Shown here in pieces: positions 1 through 5,175 of a stretch of 6,014 nt of DNA; position 1 is the stretch's first letter; each line of letters begins with the position of its first letter. A program made the position numbers and the translations under genes. The DNA is from Desulfuromonadales bacterium C00003107. Its GTDB lineage: Bacteria; Desulfobacterota; Desulfuromonadia; Desulfuromonadales; Syntrophotaleaceae. The stretch covers positions 1-6,014 of the forward strand of contig MAXT01000185.1 in NCBI GenBank assembly GCA_001751225.1, written 5' to 3'. The notes under the pieces are model-generated. The model was not told the DNA's origin. It did not search any database and saw only the letters and a list, made by a program, of their open reading frames with translations.

Positions 1-715
1 CGTTTTCTGTGCCGCCCCGTCGCCCCCCTTCCTGATGGCCACCGATCATAAAAGGGGAAAACTTAGTCCCTTTGCGGAGATATAGAGCACCGATGCCCTT
101 GGGAGCGTGTAATTTGTGGCCGGATAGGGAAAGCAGGTCAATGGGGCTTCGACTCATGTCCATGGGGATCTTGCCCACCGCCTGCACCGCGTCGGTATGA
201 AAGGGGATGCCCCTTTCATTGACTATGGCGGCAATCTCGTCGATGGGAAAAAGCACCCCAGTCTCGTTGTTGGCGGCCATGATGCTGACCAGGGCGGTGT
301 CTTCTTTGAGGGCCGCCCGCAGTTCATCGAGATTAAGCGTTCCTTGGCGATTGACTCCTAGCTCGGTGACTCGGTAGCCGCGCGCTTGAAGATGATGGCC
401 GACGTTGAGCACCGCTGGGTGCTCGACCCGGCAGATAACAATATGTTTTTTCTCCGGATAGGAATAGAGAGTGCCCATGATCGCGGCGTTATTGCTTTCG
501 GTACCGCAACTGGTGAAAATGATCTCGGCAGGGTGGGCGCCGATCAGGGCCGCGACCTGTTCCCGGGCGCGGGCCAGATGCTTGCCCACCTGACCGCCGA
601 AGCTATGCATGCTCGAGGCGTTGCCGTAAAGCTCGCTGAAAAAGGGCAGCATGGCCTCGACGACCTCGGGGGCCGTACGAGTGGTGGCGTTGTTGTCGAG
701 ATAGACGGTTTTCAT
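1..715 (-). CDS. nifS: Cysteine desulfurase NifS, N-terminal 238 residues (3' end outside window)
   Basis: Pyridoxal-phosphate (PLP) enzyme that removes sulfur from L-cysteine as an enzyme-bound persulfide and passes it to NifU for iron-sulfur cluster assembly in the cytoplasm. I translated the minus strand from the ATG at 715 and found no stop or frameshift to the left edge. The start MKTVYLDNNATT is typical of NifS/IscS. Other family motifs are TSCGTESNN (68-76), VEHPAV with His99, NNETG (149-153), HTDAVQ (173-178) and SGHK with Lys201, the expected PLP-binding lysine. The last visible residues, GGHQEGGRRGGTEN (225-238), are a hallmark of the family. Members are about 400 residues long, so roughly 160 residues are missing, including the loop with the catalytic cysteine (Cys325 in Azotobacter NifS). 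The start codon overlaps the nifU stop in an ATGA junction, implying translational coupling. The paralogue IscS is the main alternative; the TSCGTES motif and the NifU partner favour NifS. Confidence 0.95.
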   Translation of the reverse strand, partial: MKTVYLDNNATTRTAPEVVEAMLPFFSELYGNASSMHSFGGQVGKHLARAREQVAALIGAHPAEIIFTSCGTESNNAAIMGTLYSYPEKKHIVICRVEHPAVLNVGHHLQARGYRVTELGVNRQGTLNLDELRAALKEDTALVSIMAANNETGVLFPIDEIAAIVNERGIPFHTDAVQAVGKIPMDMSRSPIDLLSLSGHKLHAPKGIGALYLRKGTKFSPFMIGGHQEGGRRGGTEN

Positions 716-1557
716 CCCTTCACCTCCTCCACCACTAGATCAGGGCTGACGAATTCGCGGAGCTTGGCTTCAACGAAGTTTTTCAGGGTGAATTGGGATT
801 GAGGGCAGAAAGAACAGTTGCCACGCAGAGCCACATAGATTGTGTCGCCGGCGATGTCGACCAGCTCTAGATCTCCGCCGTCGGAGCGGATCGGCGGCAA
901 AATCTCCCGTTCCAGGGTTTCCTGGATCAGTCGGATCTTCTGCAGGTTGGTCAGTTTCTGGCCCGCTGGGACGGCTTTCTCCGCTGGTTCAACCGGATCT
1001 TCCCCCCACAGTTTCGTGAGGATTGCTTCGATCTTGGGATGACAGGCCTGGCAGCCGCCGCCGGCCTTGGTAAAGTCAGTGATCTGCTCGAGACTGGTCA
1101 GGTGATTTTCCTTGGCGACCCGTTCGATCTCCTTGTCGGTGACGCCGAAGCATTTGCAGACGATCTCGAAATTCTCTTTGACCGTAGCTTCGCCCCGATA
1201 GTTGGCGATGGCCGCTTCCAGGGCTTCCTTTCCCATGACCGAGCAGTGCATCTTCTCTTCCGGTAGGCCACCGAGAAATTCAGCCAGATCCTGATTGGAG
1301 ATCTTTTCCGCTTCTTCCAGGGTCATGCCCTTGGCGATTTCGGTCAGAGCTGAGGACGTAGCGATGGCGCTGGCACAACCAAAGGTCTGAAATTTGATGT
1401 CTTCAATCCGCTTGTTTTCGTCGAGTTTAAAGGTCAGACGCAGGGCATCGCCGCAGGCTAGTGAGCCGACCTCGCCGATGGCGTCAGGGTTTTCGACTTC
1501 GCCGACGTTGCGCGGGTTCAGAAAGTGGTCATTGACTTTATCGGTATAATCCCACAT
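712..1557 (-). CDS. nifU: Iron-sulfur cluster assembly scaffold NifU, full three-domain form
   Basis: Scaffold on which NifS-derived sulfur and iron are assembled into [2Fe-2S] and [4Fe-4S] clusters for transfer to target proteins. The 281 residues show the complete NifU architecture. The IscU-like domain (about 1-125) carries Cys35, Asp37, Cys61 and Cys105. The central BFD-like ferredoxin domain (about 130-180) has Cys134/Cys136 (CKC) and Cys169/Cys172 (CQAC), ligands of the permanent [2Fe-2S] cluster. The C-terminal Nfu domain (about 203-281) has the Cys248-x-x-Cys251 pair. The linker at about 185-202 is short, which makes the protein smaller than Azotobacter NifU (312 residues). The start has AGGAG 8 bases upstream. 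It is the first gene of the nifU-nifS unit. Full-length NifU serves nitrogenase in diazotrophs and is the general assembly protein in some anaerobes and epsilonproteobacteria. No nitrogen-fixation regulatory signal is visible here, so I lean to a housekeeping role. Confidence 0.97.
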   Translation of the reverse strand: MWDYTDKVNDHFLNPRNVGEVENPDAIGEVGSLACGDALRLTFKLDENKRIEDIKFQTFGCASAIATSSALTEIAKGMTLEEAEKISNQDLAEFLGGLPEEKMHCSVMGKEALEAAIANYRGEATVKENFEIVCKCFGVTDKEIERVAKENHLTSLEQITDFTKAGGGCQACHPKIEAILTKLWGEDPVEPAEKAVPAGQKLTNLQKIRLIQETLEREILPPIRSDGGDLELVDIAGDTIYVALRGNCSFCPQSQFTLKNFVEAKLREFVSPDLVVEEVKG

Positions 1558-1565
1558 TGAATGAT

Positions 1566-1570
1566 CTCCT
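1566..1570 (-). promoter_or_regulatory. Shine-Dalgarno sequence of nifU
   Basis: AGGAG on the minus strand, separated by 8 bases from the nifU ATG at 1557. It supports that start. Confidence 0.8.
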
Positions 1571-1641
1571 GTCGGTCAGGTGAACCGGATGCAGCGGTTT
1601 GGCTTCATGCGGCACCAAGTTTTTTTATTATGTCTTGTTCT

Positions 1642-1670
1642 AATGTATATAGCTGAAAGGCGTTTGTCAA
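1642..1670 (-). promoter_or_regulatory. Probable sigma-70-type promoter of nifU-nifS
   Basis: The minus strand reads a perfect TTGACA (1670-1665), a 17-base spacer and TACATT (1647-1642), which matches four of six bases of the -10 consensus. Transcription would start near 1635 and leave an untranslated leader of about 75 bases before nifU. I found no sigma-54 -24/-12 element and no NifA-type TGT-N10-ACA site nearby. A weak 5-bp dyad (1583-1587 with 1595-1599) lies in the leader. Confidence 0.6.
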
Positions 1671-1677
1671 AAGCTGA
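1644..1677. repeat. Tandem 13-base direct repeat over the nifUS promoter
   Basis: On the plus strand TGTATATAGCTGA (1644-1656) and TGTCAAAAGCTGA (1665-1677) share 10 of 13 bases (TGTnnAnAGCTGA). Their starts are 21 bases apart, two helical turns, so a protein could bind both on one face of the DNA. One copy abuts the -10 and the other covers the -35, a position suited to a repressor. No regulator is assigned; an IscR-like or other Rrf2-type factor is only a guess. Confidence 0.4.
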
Positions 1678-1980
1678 GTAAATTGGTTTGGATTTGAGGC
1701 TGGCCATAAAAGGTTAAACTCACCTTGTTTGTGCTGAGAGTGTCGCGGACCAGCACGCAGTCCTATTCAGCAGGTTGCATGCCAGTTTACAGTATGACCG
1801 ATGCCAGGGGTTTTTGGACTTTTAGGGGCTATCAAAGGTTGTCGGCCGGCATTTACTGTCCAAAAATGGAGCAGATGCCGAAATGTCAGGCAATGTTCAG
1901 GATGTCCATCGGGGTTGCGTTGTGGCGCAAAGACCGTTAATAATCAGGGGTAAATTTTATGAGGTATCCAAGGAGGTATT
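1678..1980 (+). other. Gene-free upstream region of the symporter gene, with inverted repeats
   Basis: I see no credible gene in this stretch; the one 71-residue open frame starts with TTG, lacks a ribosome binding site and has no protein-like composition. It holds a perfect 9-base inverted repeat, TTTTTGGAC (1811-1819) with GTCCAAAAA (1858-1866). A second pairing is ACAGTA (1789-1794) with TACTGT (1854-1859), reinforced by ATGCC (1801-1805) with GGCAT (1848-1852). The two cross and share 1858-1859, so they exclude each other in an RNA. A third small dyad, TTGCG (1915-1919) with CGCAA (1926-1930), lies near the candidate promoter. The region could be an RNA leader or a set of operators. I could not match it to the glycine riboswitch often found before this transporter family. 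The gene's Shine-Dalgarno AGGAGG (1971-1976) ends the region, 4 bases before the ATG. Confidence 0.4.
1915..1944 (+). promoter_or_regulatory. Candidate promoter of the AGCS symporter gene
   Basis: TTGCGT (1915-1920), an 18-base spacer and AATAAT (1939-1944). The -10 matches five of six consensus bases but the -35 only three of six. A TTGCG/CGCAA dyad overlaps the -35. A start near 1951 would give a short leader of about 30 bases. A promoter further upstream, for example TTGGTT near 1683 with TAAAAG at 1707-1712, would instead place the inverted repeats in the transcript. Confidence 0.3.
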
Positions 1981-3327
1981 ATGCAGCAACTGATAGATAC
2001 CCTGAGCAGCTGGGTCTGGGGGCCGGTCACCATCGCGCTGCTGGTGGGCAGCGGTATCTTTATCACCCTGCTGGTCGGCGTAATTCAATTCCGCCGCTTC
2101 GGTTACGCCTGGAAACTTATTTCCGGGCGTTTTGACAATCCCGACGACCAGGGTGAGATCACCCATTTTCAGGCCTTGAGCGCTGCCCTGTCGGCGACCA
2201 TCGGCACCGGCAATATCGCCGGAGTTGGTACCGCCGTGGCCCTTGGCGGACCGGGGGCGGTATTCTGGATGTGGGTTACGGCCGTCTTCGGCATGGCCCT
2301 CAAATATGCCGAATGCCTGCTGTCCCTACACTTTCGCACCATTCATGAAGACGGCTCGGTGAGCGCCGGGCCGATGTATTATCTGGAGAAGGGGCTCGGT
2401 CAGAAATGGCTAGGCATGCTGTTCGCCTTCTTCGCCATGGTTGCTTCCTTCGGTATCGGCAATATGGCCCAGGCCAATTCGGTAGCCGAGCCTCTGCAGA
2501 CCTATTTCGGGGTGCCCAAGGTGGTGACCGGTCTGGTCATCGCGGTGCTGGTCTTTGCCGTCATCGTCGGCGGCATCAAGCGCATCGGTCGAGTGGCCAG
2601 CAAGTTGGTTCCCTGCATGGCTATCTTTTACGTGATTGGGGCCTTGCTGGTGATCTGTCGCCATTACACGCTGTTGCCCGACGCCTTCGGCCTGATCTTT
2701 CGTAGCGCCTTCAGCGGTAGTGCGGCGACCGGAGGACTTGCCGGAGCGACGGTGGCTCAGGCGATCCGCTTTGGTGTTGCACGGGGTGTGTTTTCCAACG
2801 AGGCGGGGCTCGGCAGTGCCCCCATCGCTCACGGTGCTGCCCAGACCGAGGAACCGGTCCGCGAAGGGCTGGTGGCCATGCTCGGTCCTTTCATCGATAC
2901 CATCACCATTTGCACCATGACCGCTCTGGTGATTATCCTCACCGGTGCCTACCGAAGTGGCTTGAGTGGCGCTGACCTTACCGCCCGCGCTTTTAGCCTC
3001 GGCATGCCGGGCAAAGGCGGCTACATAGTTGCCATAGGCATCGCTTTTTTTGCCTTTTCCACGGCCATCAGCTGGTCCTATTACGGTGATCGTTCGGTAG
3101 AATACCTGTTCGGGCCTAAGCTGATTATGCCTTACCGGGTGCTGTTCTGCCTGCTGCTGCCGGTGGGAGCAGCGATTGAGCTAGAGCTGGTGTGGACTAT
3201 CTCCGATATTTTCAATGCCCTCATGGCTTGGCCCAACTTGGTTGGCCTGCTTTTTCTCAGTCCTCTGGTGTGGCGTAAGACCCGAGAGTATTTTAGTGAC
3301 CCGGAGCGTGTTTATCCTCGGGGCTAA
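1981..3327 (+). CDS. Sodium:alanine/glycine symporter, AGCS family
   Basis: Inner-membrane secondary transporter that takes up alanine and/or glycine with Na+ (or H+), in the alanine-or-glycine:cation symporter family. The 448 residues fit the family's usual length of about 440-540. Signature segments are GTGNIAGVGTAVALGGPGAV (75-94), followed by FWMWVTAVFGMALKYAE (95-111), and SNEAGLGSAPIAHGAA (272-287). The unwound NIAG and SNEAGLG segments belong to the substrate and ion site in the family. Hydrophobic stretches suggest 10-11 helices, among them about 14-36, 92-112, 145-162, 180-198, 209-226, 295-322, 347-364, 384-400 and 412-430. The ATG has AGGAGG upstream with a tight 4-base spacing, and no upstream start has better support. 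It appears to be transcribed alone, or to read through into the next gene, since no terminator is visible after it. Alanine versus glycine preference cannot be read from the sequence. Confidence 0.93.
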   Translation: MQQLIDTLSSWVWGPVTIALLVGSGIFITLLVGVIQFRRFGYAWKLISGRFDNPDDQGEITHFQALSAALSATIGTGNIAGVGTAVALGGPGAVFWMWVTAVFGMALKYAECLLSLHFRTIHEDGSVSAGPMYYLEKGLGQKWLGMLFAFFAMVASFGIGNMAQANSVAEPLQTYFGVPKVVTGLVIAVLVFAVIVGGIKRIGRVASKLVPCMAIFYVIGALLVICRHYTLLPDAFGLIFRSAFSGSAATGGLAGATVAQAIRFGVARGVFSNEAGLGSAPIAHGAAQTEEPVREGLVAMLGPFIDTITICTMTALVIILTGAYRSGLSGADLTARAFSLGMPGKGGYIVAIGIAFFAFSTAISWSYYGDRSVEYLFGPKLIMPYRVLFCLLLPVGAAIELELVWTISDIFNALMAWPNLVGLLFLSPLVWRKTREYFSDPERVYPRG

Positions 3328-3337
3328 TGGGTAGCTA

Positions 3338-3366
3338 TTGAAGGTTTTATTGTTAGCGTGTAACAT
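3338..3366 (+). promoter_or_regulatory. Candidate promoter of the thioesterase-YeeE/YedE group
   Basis: TTGAAG (3338-3343), a 17-base spacer and TAACAT (3361-3366); each box matches four of six consensus bases. It lies just after the symporter stop. Transcription would start around 3373, at the hairpin described next. Confidence 0.4.
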
Positions 3367-3368
3367 AA

Positions 3369-3393
3369 ATAGTCGCACGAGTAGTGCGGTTAT
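3369..3393 (+). promoter_or_regulatory. Hairpin/dyad ahead of the thioesterase gene
   Basis: The arms 3369-3378 and 3384-3393 can form a 10-bp RNA stem with a CGCAC/GTGCG core, two G-U pairs and a 5-base GAGTA loop. No run of T follows on the plus strand, so it is not a typical terminator. It lies at or just after the predicted transcription start and 27 bases before the ATG at 3421, so an operator or a 5'-end stability hairpin is plausible. Confidence 0.35.
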
Positions 3394-3420
3394 ATGGCAG
3401 GCAAAATCTGTGAGGAATGT

Positions 3421-3960
3421 ATGAATCTATATTTTCGATTGCTTTGGATGATCTTGAGGCTCTGGTTCCGGCCGGGGTCGGTATCGCTGACAGAGCCCTT
3501 TCGGCGTTCGTTTCGCGTATTGCCCACCGACTGCGATTTTAATCTACATCTGACCAACAGCCGTTATTTTGCCTTGATCGATGTGGCACGGGTCGAACAG
3601 CTGGCGCGGTTGAAACTAATCTCTCCGCTGTTGAAAAAACGTTGGCTGCCGTTTCTGAATGCTAGTGAGATCACCTTTATACGGCCGCTGCCCCCTTTGA
3701 AAAAGTTCGACATCGTTACCCGCATCGTGACCTGGGATGAAAAATATCTCTACCTTGAACAACGCTTTGAGACTCCCGGTACCCTGCATGCGGTTTCATT
3801 GGGCCGCGCCGCCTTTGTTCATGGCCGGGAGTTGGTGCCGCCGGCCCAGGTTGCAGCATTGACCGGACATTCGGGTGAAGCGCCAGTCAGTCCTGCCGTC
3901 ATCGATGGCTGGCACGTTCTACTAAAAGAGAAGAAAGCGCATTTTGCAGCAGAATCCTGA
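3421..3960 (+). CDS. Hotdog-fold acyl-CoA thioesterase-like protein (4HBT_2/THEM6-like)
   Basis: Probable hydrolase of an acyl thioester (acyl-CoA or acyl-ACP); the substrate is unknown. From the ATG at 3421 the product has 179 residues, normal for a single hotdog domain plus N-terminal extension. The motif TDCDFNLHLTNSRYF (36-50) matches the family's D-x-D-x-N-x-H-x-x-N-xx-Y signature at the start of the long central helix, with Asp37, Asp39, Asn41, His43 and Asn46. A hydrophobic, aromatic N-terminus (1-16) resembles THEM6-type proteins and may touch the membrane. Strands typical of the fold follow (83-135). I chose 3421 because GAGGA (3412-3416) precedes it; the in-frame ATG at 3394 would add nine residues and has no Shine-Dalgarno, although the spacing at 3421 is tight (4 bases). 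The next gene begins 43 bases later, so cotranscription is likely. Family assignment is from motif recognition only. Confidence 0.8.
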   Translation: MNLYFRLLWMILRLWFRPGSVSLTEPFRRSFRVLPTDCDFNLHLTNSRYFALIDVARVEQLARLKLISPLLKKRWLPFLNASEITFIRPLPPLKKFDIVTRIVTWDEKYLYLEQRFETPGTLHAVSLGRAAFVHGRELVPPAQVAALTGHSGEAPVSPAVIDGWHVLLKEKKAHFAAES

Positions 3961-3991
3961 AAGCAAACTTACTTGCATATCTTTTAGTTAC

Positions 3992-3997
3992 AGGAGG
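3992..3997 (+). promoter_or_regulatory. Strong Shine-Dalgarno fixing a GTG start
   Basis: AGGAGG lies 6 bases before GTG at 4004. It favours that start over an in-frame ATG at 3944, which lies inside the thioesterase gene and has no ribosome binding site. Confidence 0.85.
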
Positions 3998-4003
3998 AAA
4001 ACA

Positions 4004-4543
4004 GTGAAACAGACAGACGATCCAGGTAGTTGGAATCCTTACCTGGCGGGTGCTCTGACCGGTCTGGTGGCTGTTGCCTCGGTGTTTTTCACCGGCAAAT
4101 TTTTGGGCGCATCGACATCCTTTGTGCGCAGCGCCGGTATGCTGGAGCGGCTGGTCAACTCCGAGCGAGTGGCCCAAAATAGTTATTTCAGCAAATATCT
4201 TCAGCCCGGCGTGTCGGGCATCGACTGGCAGTGGATGTTTGTTGTCGGCATATTGCTTGGTGCCTTGATTGCCGCCGCCACTTCCGGTTCCTTCCGCCTG
4301 CAGGCGGTGCCCGATATATGGCAGCATCGGTTCGGGGTTAAAACCGCTTTCAACCGTGCTCTTACCGCCTTTGTCGGCGGTGCCATATTGTTGTTCGGTG
4401 CCCGGTTGGCCGGCGGCTGTCCTAGCGGCCACGGCTTGAGCGGCGTCATGCAGCTGACGGTGAGCGGTTTGGTCGCTCTGGTCTGCTTCTTTGCCGGCGG
4501 CATGCTGGTCGCGCGTCTGCTCTATGGAAAGGGGGACGAATAA
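4004..4543 (+). CDS. YeeE/YedE family transporter, first half protein
   Basis: Membrane protein of the YeeE/YedE (Sulf_transp) family, whose characterised member TsuA (YeeE) imports thiosulfate. Here the transporter is split into two proteins of about 175-180 residues, as in PmpA/PmpB-type pairs. From the GTG at 4004 the product has 179 residues. The diagnostic segment GARLAGGCPSGHGLSG (132-147) carries Cys139, equivalent to conserved family cysteines that contact the sulfur substrate. Hydrophobic segments lie at about 13-31, 77-94, 120-134 and 152-171. The stretch 32-75 is less hydrophobic and links the first two helices. The stop overlaps the next start by one base (TAATG), strong evidence for coupled translation and a two-subunit complex. 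Thiosulfate as substrate is inferred from the family; sulfite, sulfide/persulfide or another sulfur species is possible. Confidence 0.9.
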   Translation: MKQTDDPGSWNPYLAGALTGLVAVASVFFTGKFLGASTSFVRSAGMLERLVNSERVAQNSYFSKYLQPGVSGIDWQWMFVVGILLGALIAAATSGSFRLQAVPDIWQHRFGVKTAFNRALTAFVGGAILLFGARLAGGCPSGHGLSGVMQLTVSGLVALVCFFAGGMLVARLLYGKGDE

Positions 4544-5070
4544 TGAACCTGCTGATTTGGGGACTGGCGACCGGGATCGCCTTCGGCTTTCTGCTGCAAA
4601 AAGGCCGGGTGTTGCGCTACGATAAGCAGCTCGGCGCCCTGCGGCTGATCGATATGACCATCGTCAAGTTCATGTTCTCCACGGTGCTGGTGGGCATGGT
4701 CGGAATCTATCTGCTGCACGATATGGGGCTGATTTCCCTCAAGCTCAAGGCAACGATTCTTGGCGGCAATATCATCGGTGGTCTGATCTTTGGCATTGGC
4801 TGGGGCCTGGTCGGTTACTGTCCTGGCACCTCCCTCGGGGCAATCGGTGAGGGACGGATCGATGCCTTCTGGGGCATTCTCGGGATGCTTTTCGGTGCCG
4901 CAGTTTATGCCGAGGTGTATCCCCAGCTTAAGACAAGCGTGTTGACTTGGGGCAATTTTGGCAAAATCACCTTGCCGCAGCTGCTAGGGATCAATCACTG
5001 GTTTCTTGTCGCGGCGATGGTTGTTCTGGCTCTGGGCATGTTTCGCTGGTTCGAGAAGAAAGGGTTGTAG
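4543..5070 (+). CDS. YeeE/YedE family transporter, second half protein
   Basis: Partner half of the preceding protein; 175 residues. The N-terminus MNLLIWGLATGIAFGFLLQKGR (shown as two parts: 1-11 and 12-22, ending in the family's GFxLQ+GR motif) is typical. The second signature GWGLVGYCPGTSLGAIGEGR (86-105) carries Cys93 in a CPGT context, matching CPSG in the first half. In single-chain YeeE proteins both signatures lie in one polypeptide, so this pair probably builds the same pore from two chains. The position after GFLLQKGR that is often Cys in single-chain relatives is Val/Leu here. Hydrophobic segments: about 3-18, 41-58, 70-92, 107-124 and 152-167. The ribosome binding site is probably a G-rich run (4531-4535) inside the upstream gene. 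A terminator follows directly, so this is the last gene of the group. Confidence 0.9.
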   Translation: MNLLIWGLATGIAFGFLLQKGRVLRYDKQLGALRLIDMTIVKFMFSTVLVGMVGIYLLHDMGLISLKLKATILGGNIIGGLIFGIGWGLVGYCPGTSLGAIGEGRIDAFWGILGMLFGAAVYAEVYPQLKTSVLTWGNFGKITLPQLLGINHWFLVAAMVVLALGMFRWFEKKGL

Positions 5071-5101
5071 ACAGCGACCCGATTGAATTGGTTAAAGAGG
5101 A

Positions 5102-5140
5102 AAGGGGCAGCCGGTCATAACCGGCTGCCCCTTCTTTTTT
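5102..5140 (+). terminator. Strong intrinsic terminator between convergent genes
   Basis: The arms 5102-5115 and 5120-5133 form a perfect 14-bp GC-rich stem (core GGGGCAGCCGG) with a CATA tetraloop, followed by T6 at 5135-5140. It begins 32 bases after the second YeeE/YedE stop. On the minus strand the stem is followed by a weaker T-containing tail, so it may also help end the convergent decarboxylase transcript, whose stop is at 5176. Confidence 0.95.
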
Positions 5141-5175
5141 GACGGAAGCTGCTTGCAGGACTCGGTGTCTGGCCG

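Noticed and set aside
386..802. 138-residue plus-strand open frame opposite nifS/nifU
   Set aside because: The minus strand encodes conserved NifS and NifU here; the plus frame shows no family motif and no ribosome binding site.
1600..1625. Possible sigma-54 promoter for nifU on the minus strand
   Set aside because: A TTGGTGCCGC stretch looks suggestive, but the GG and GC elements are not at the required 10-base spacing and the -12 element is absent.
1725..1940. 71-residue open frame on the plus strand upstream of the symporter
   Set aside because: It starts with TTG, has no Shine-Dalgarno and its translation is not protein-like; the region is better read as noncoding leader or operator DNA.
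1861..1975. Possible glycine riboswitch before the AGCS gene
   Set aside because: Fragments such as GCCGAAA and TCAGGCAA recall the aptamer, but the ordered conserved core and the P1 stem cannot be aligned.
3394..3420. Upstream ATG adding nine residues to the thioesterase
   Set aside because: No Shine-Dalgarno precedes 3394, and the added residues are not part of the family's conserved N-terminus.
3899..4432. 177-residue minus-strand open frame opposite the first YeeE/YedE gene
   Set aside because: It is a shadow of the transporter gene; its Gln/Gly/Ala-rich translation has no recognisable domain.
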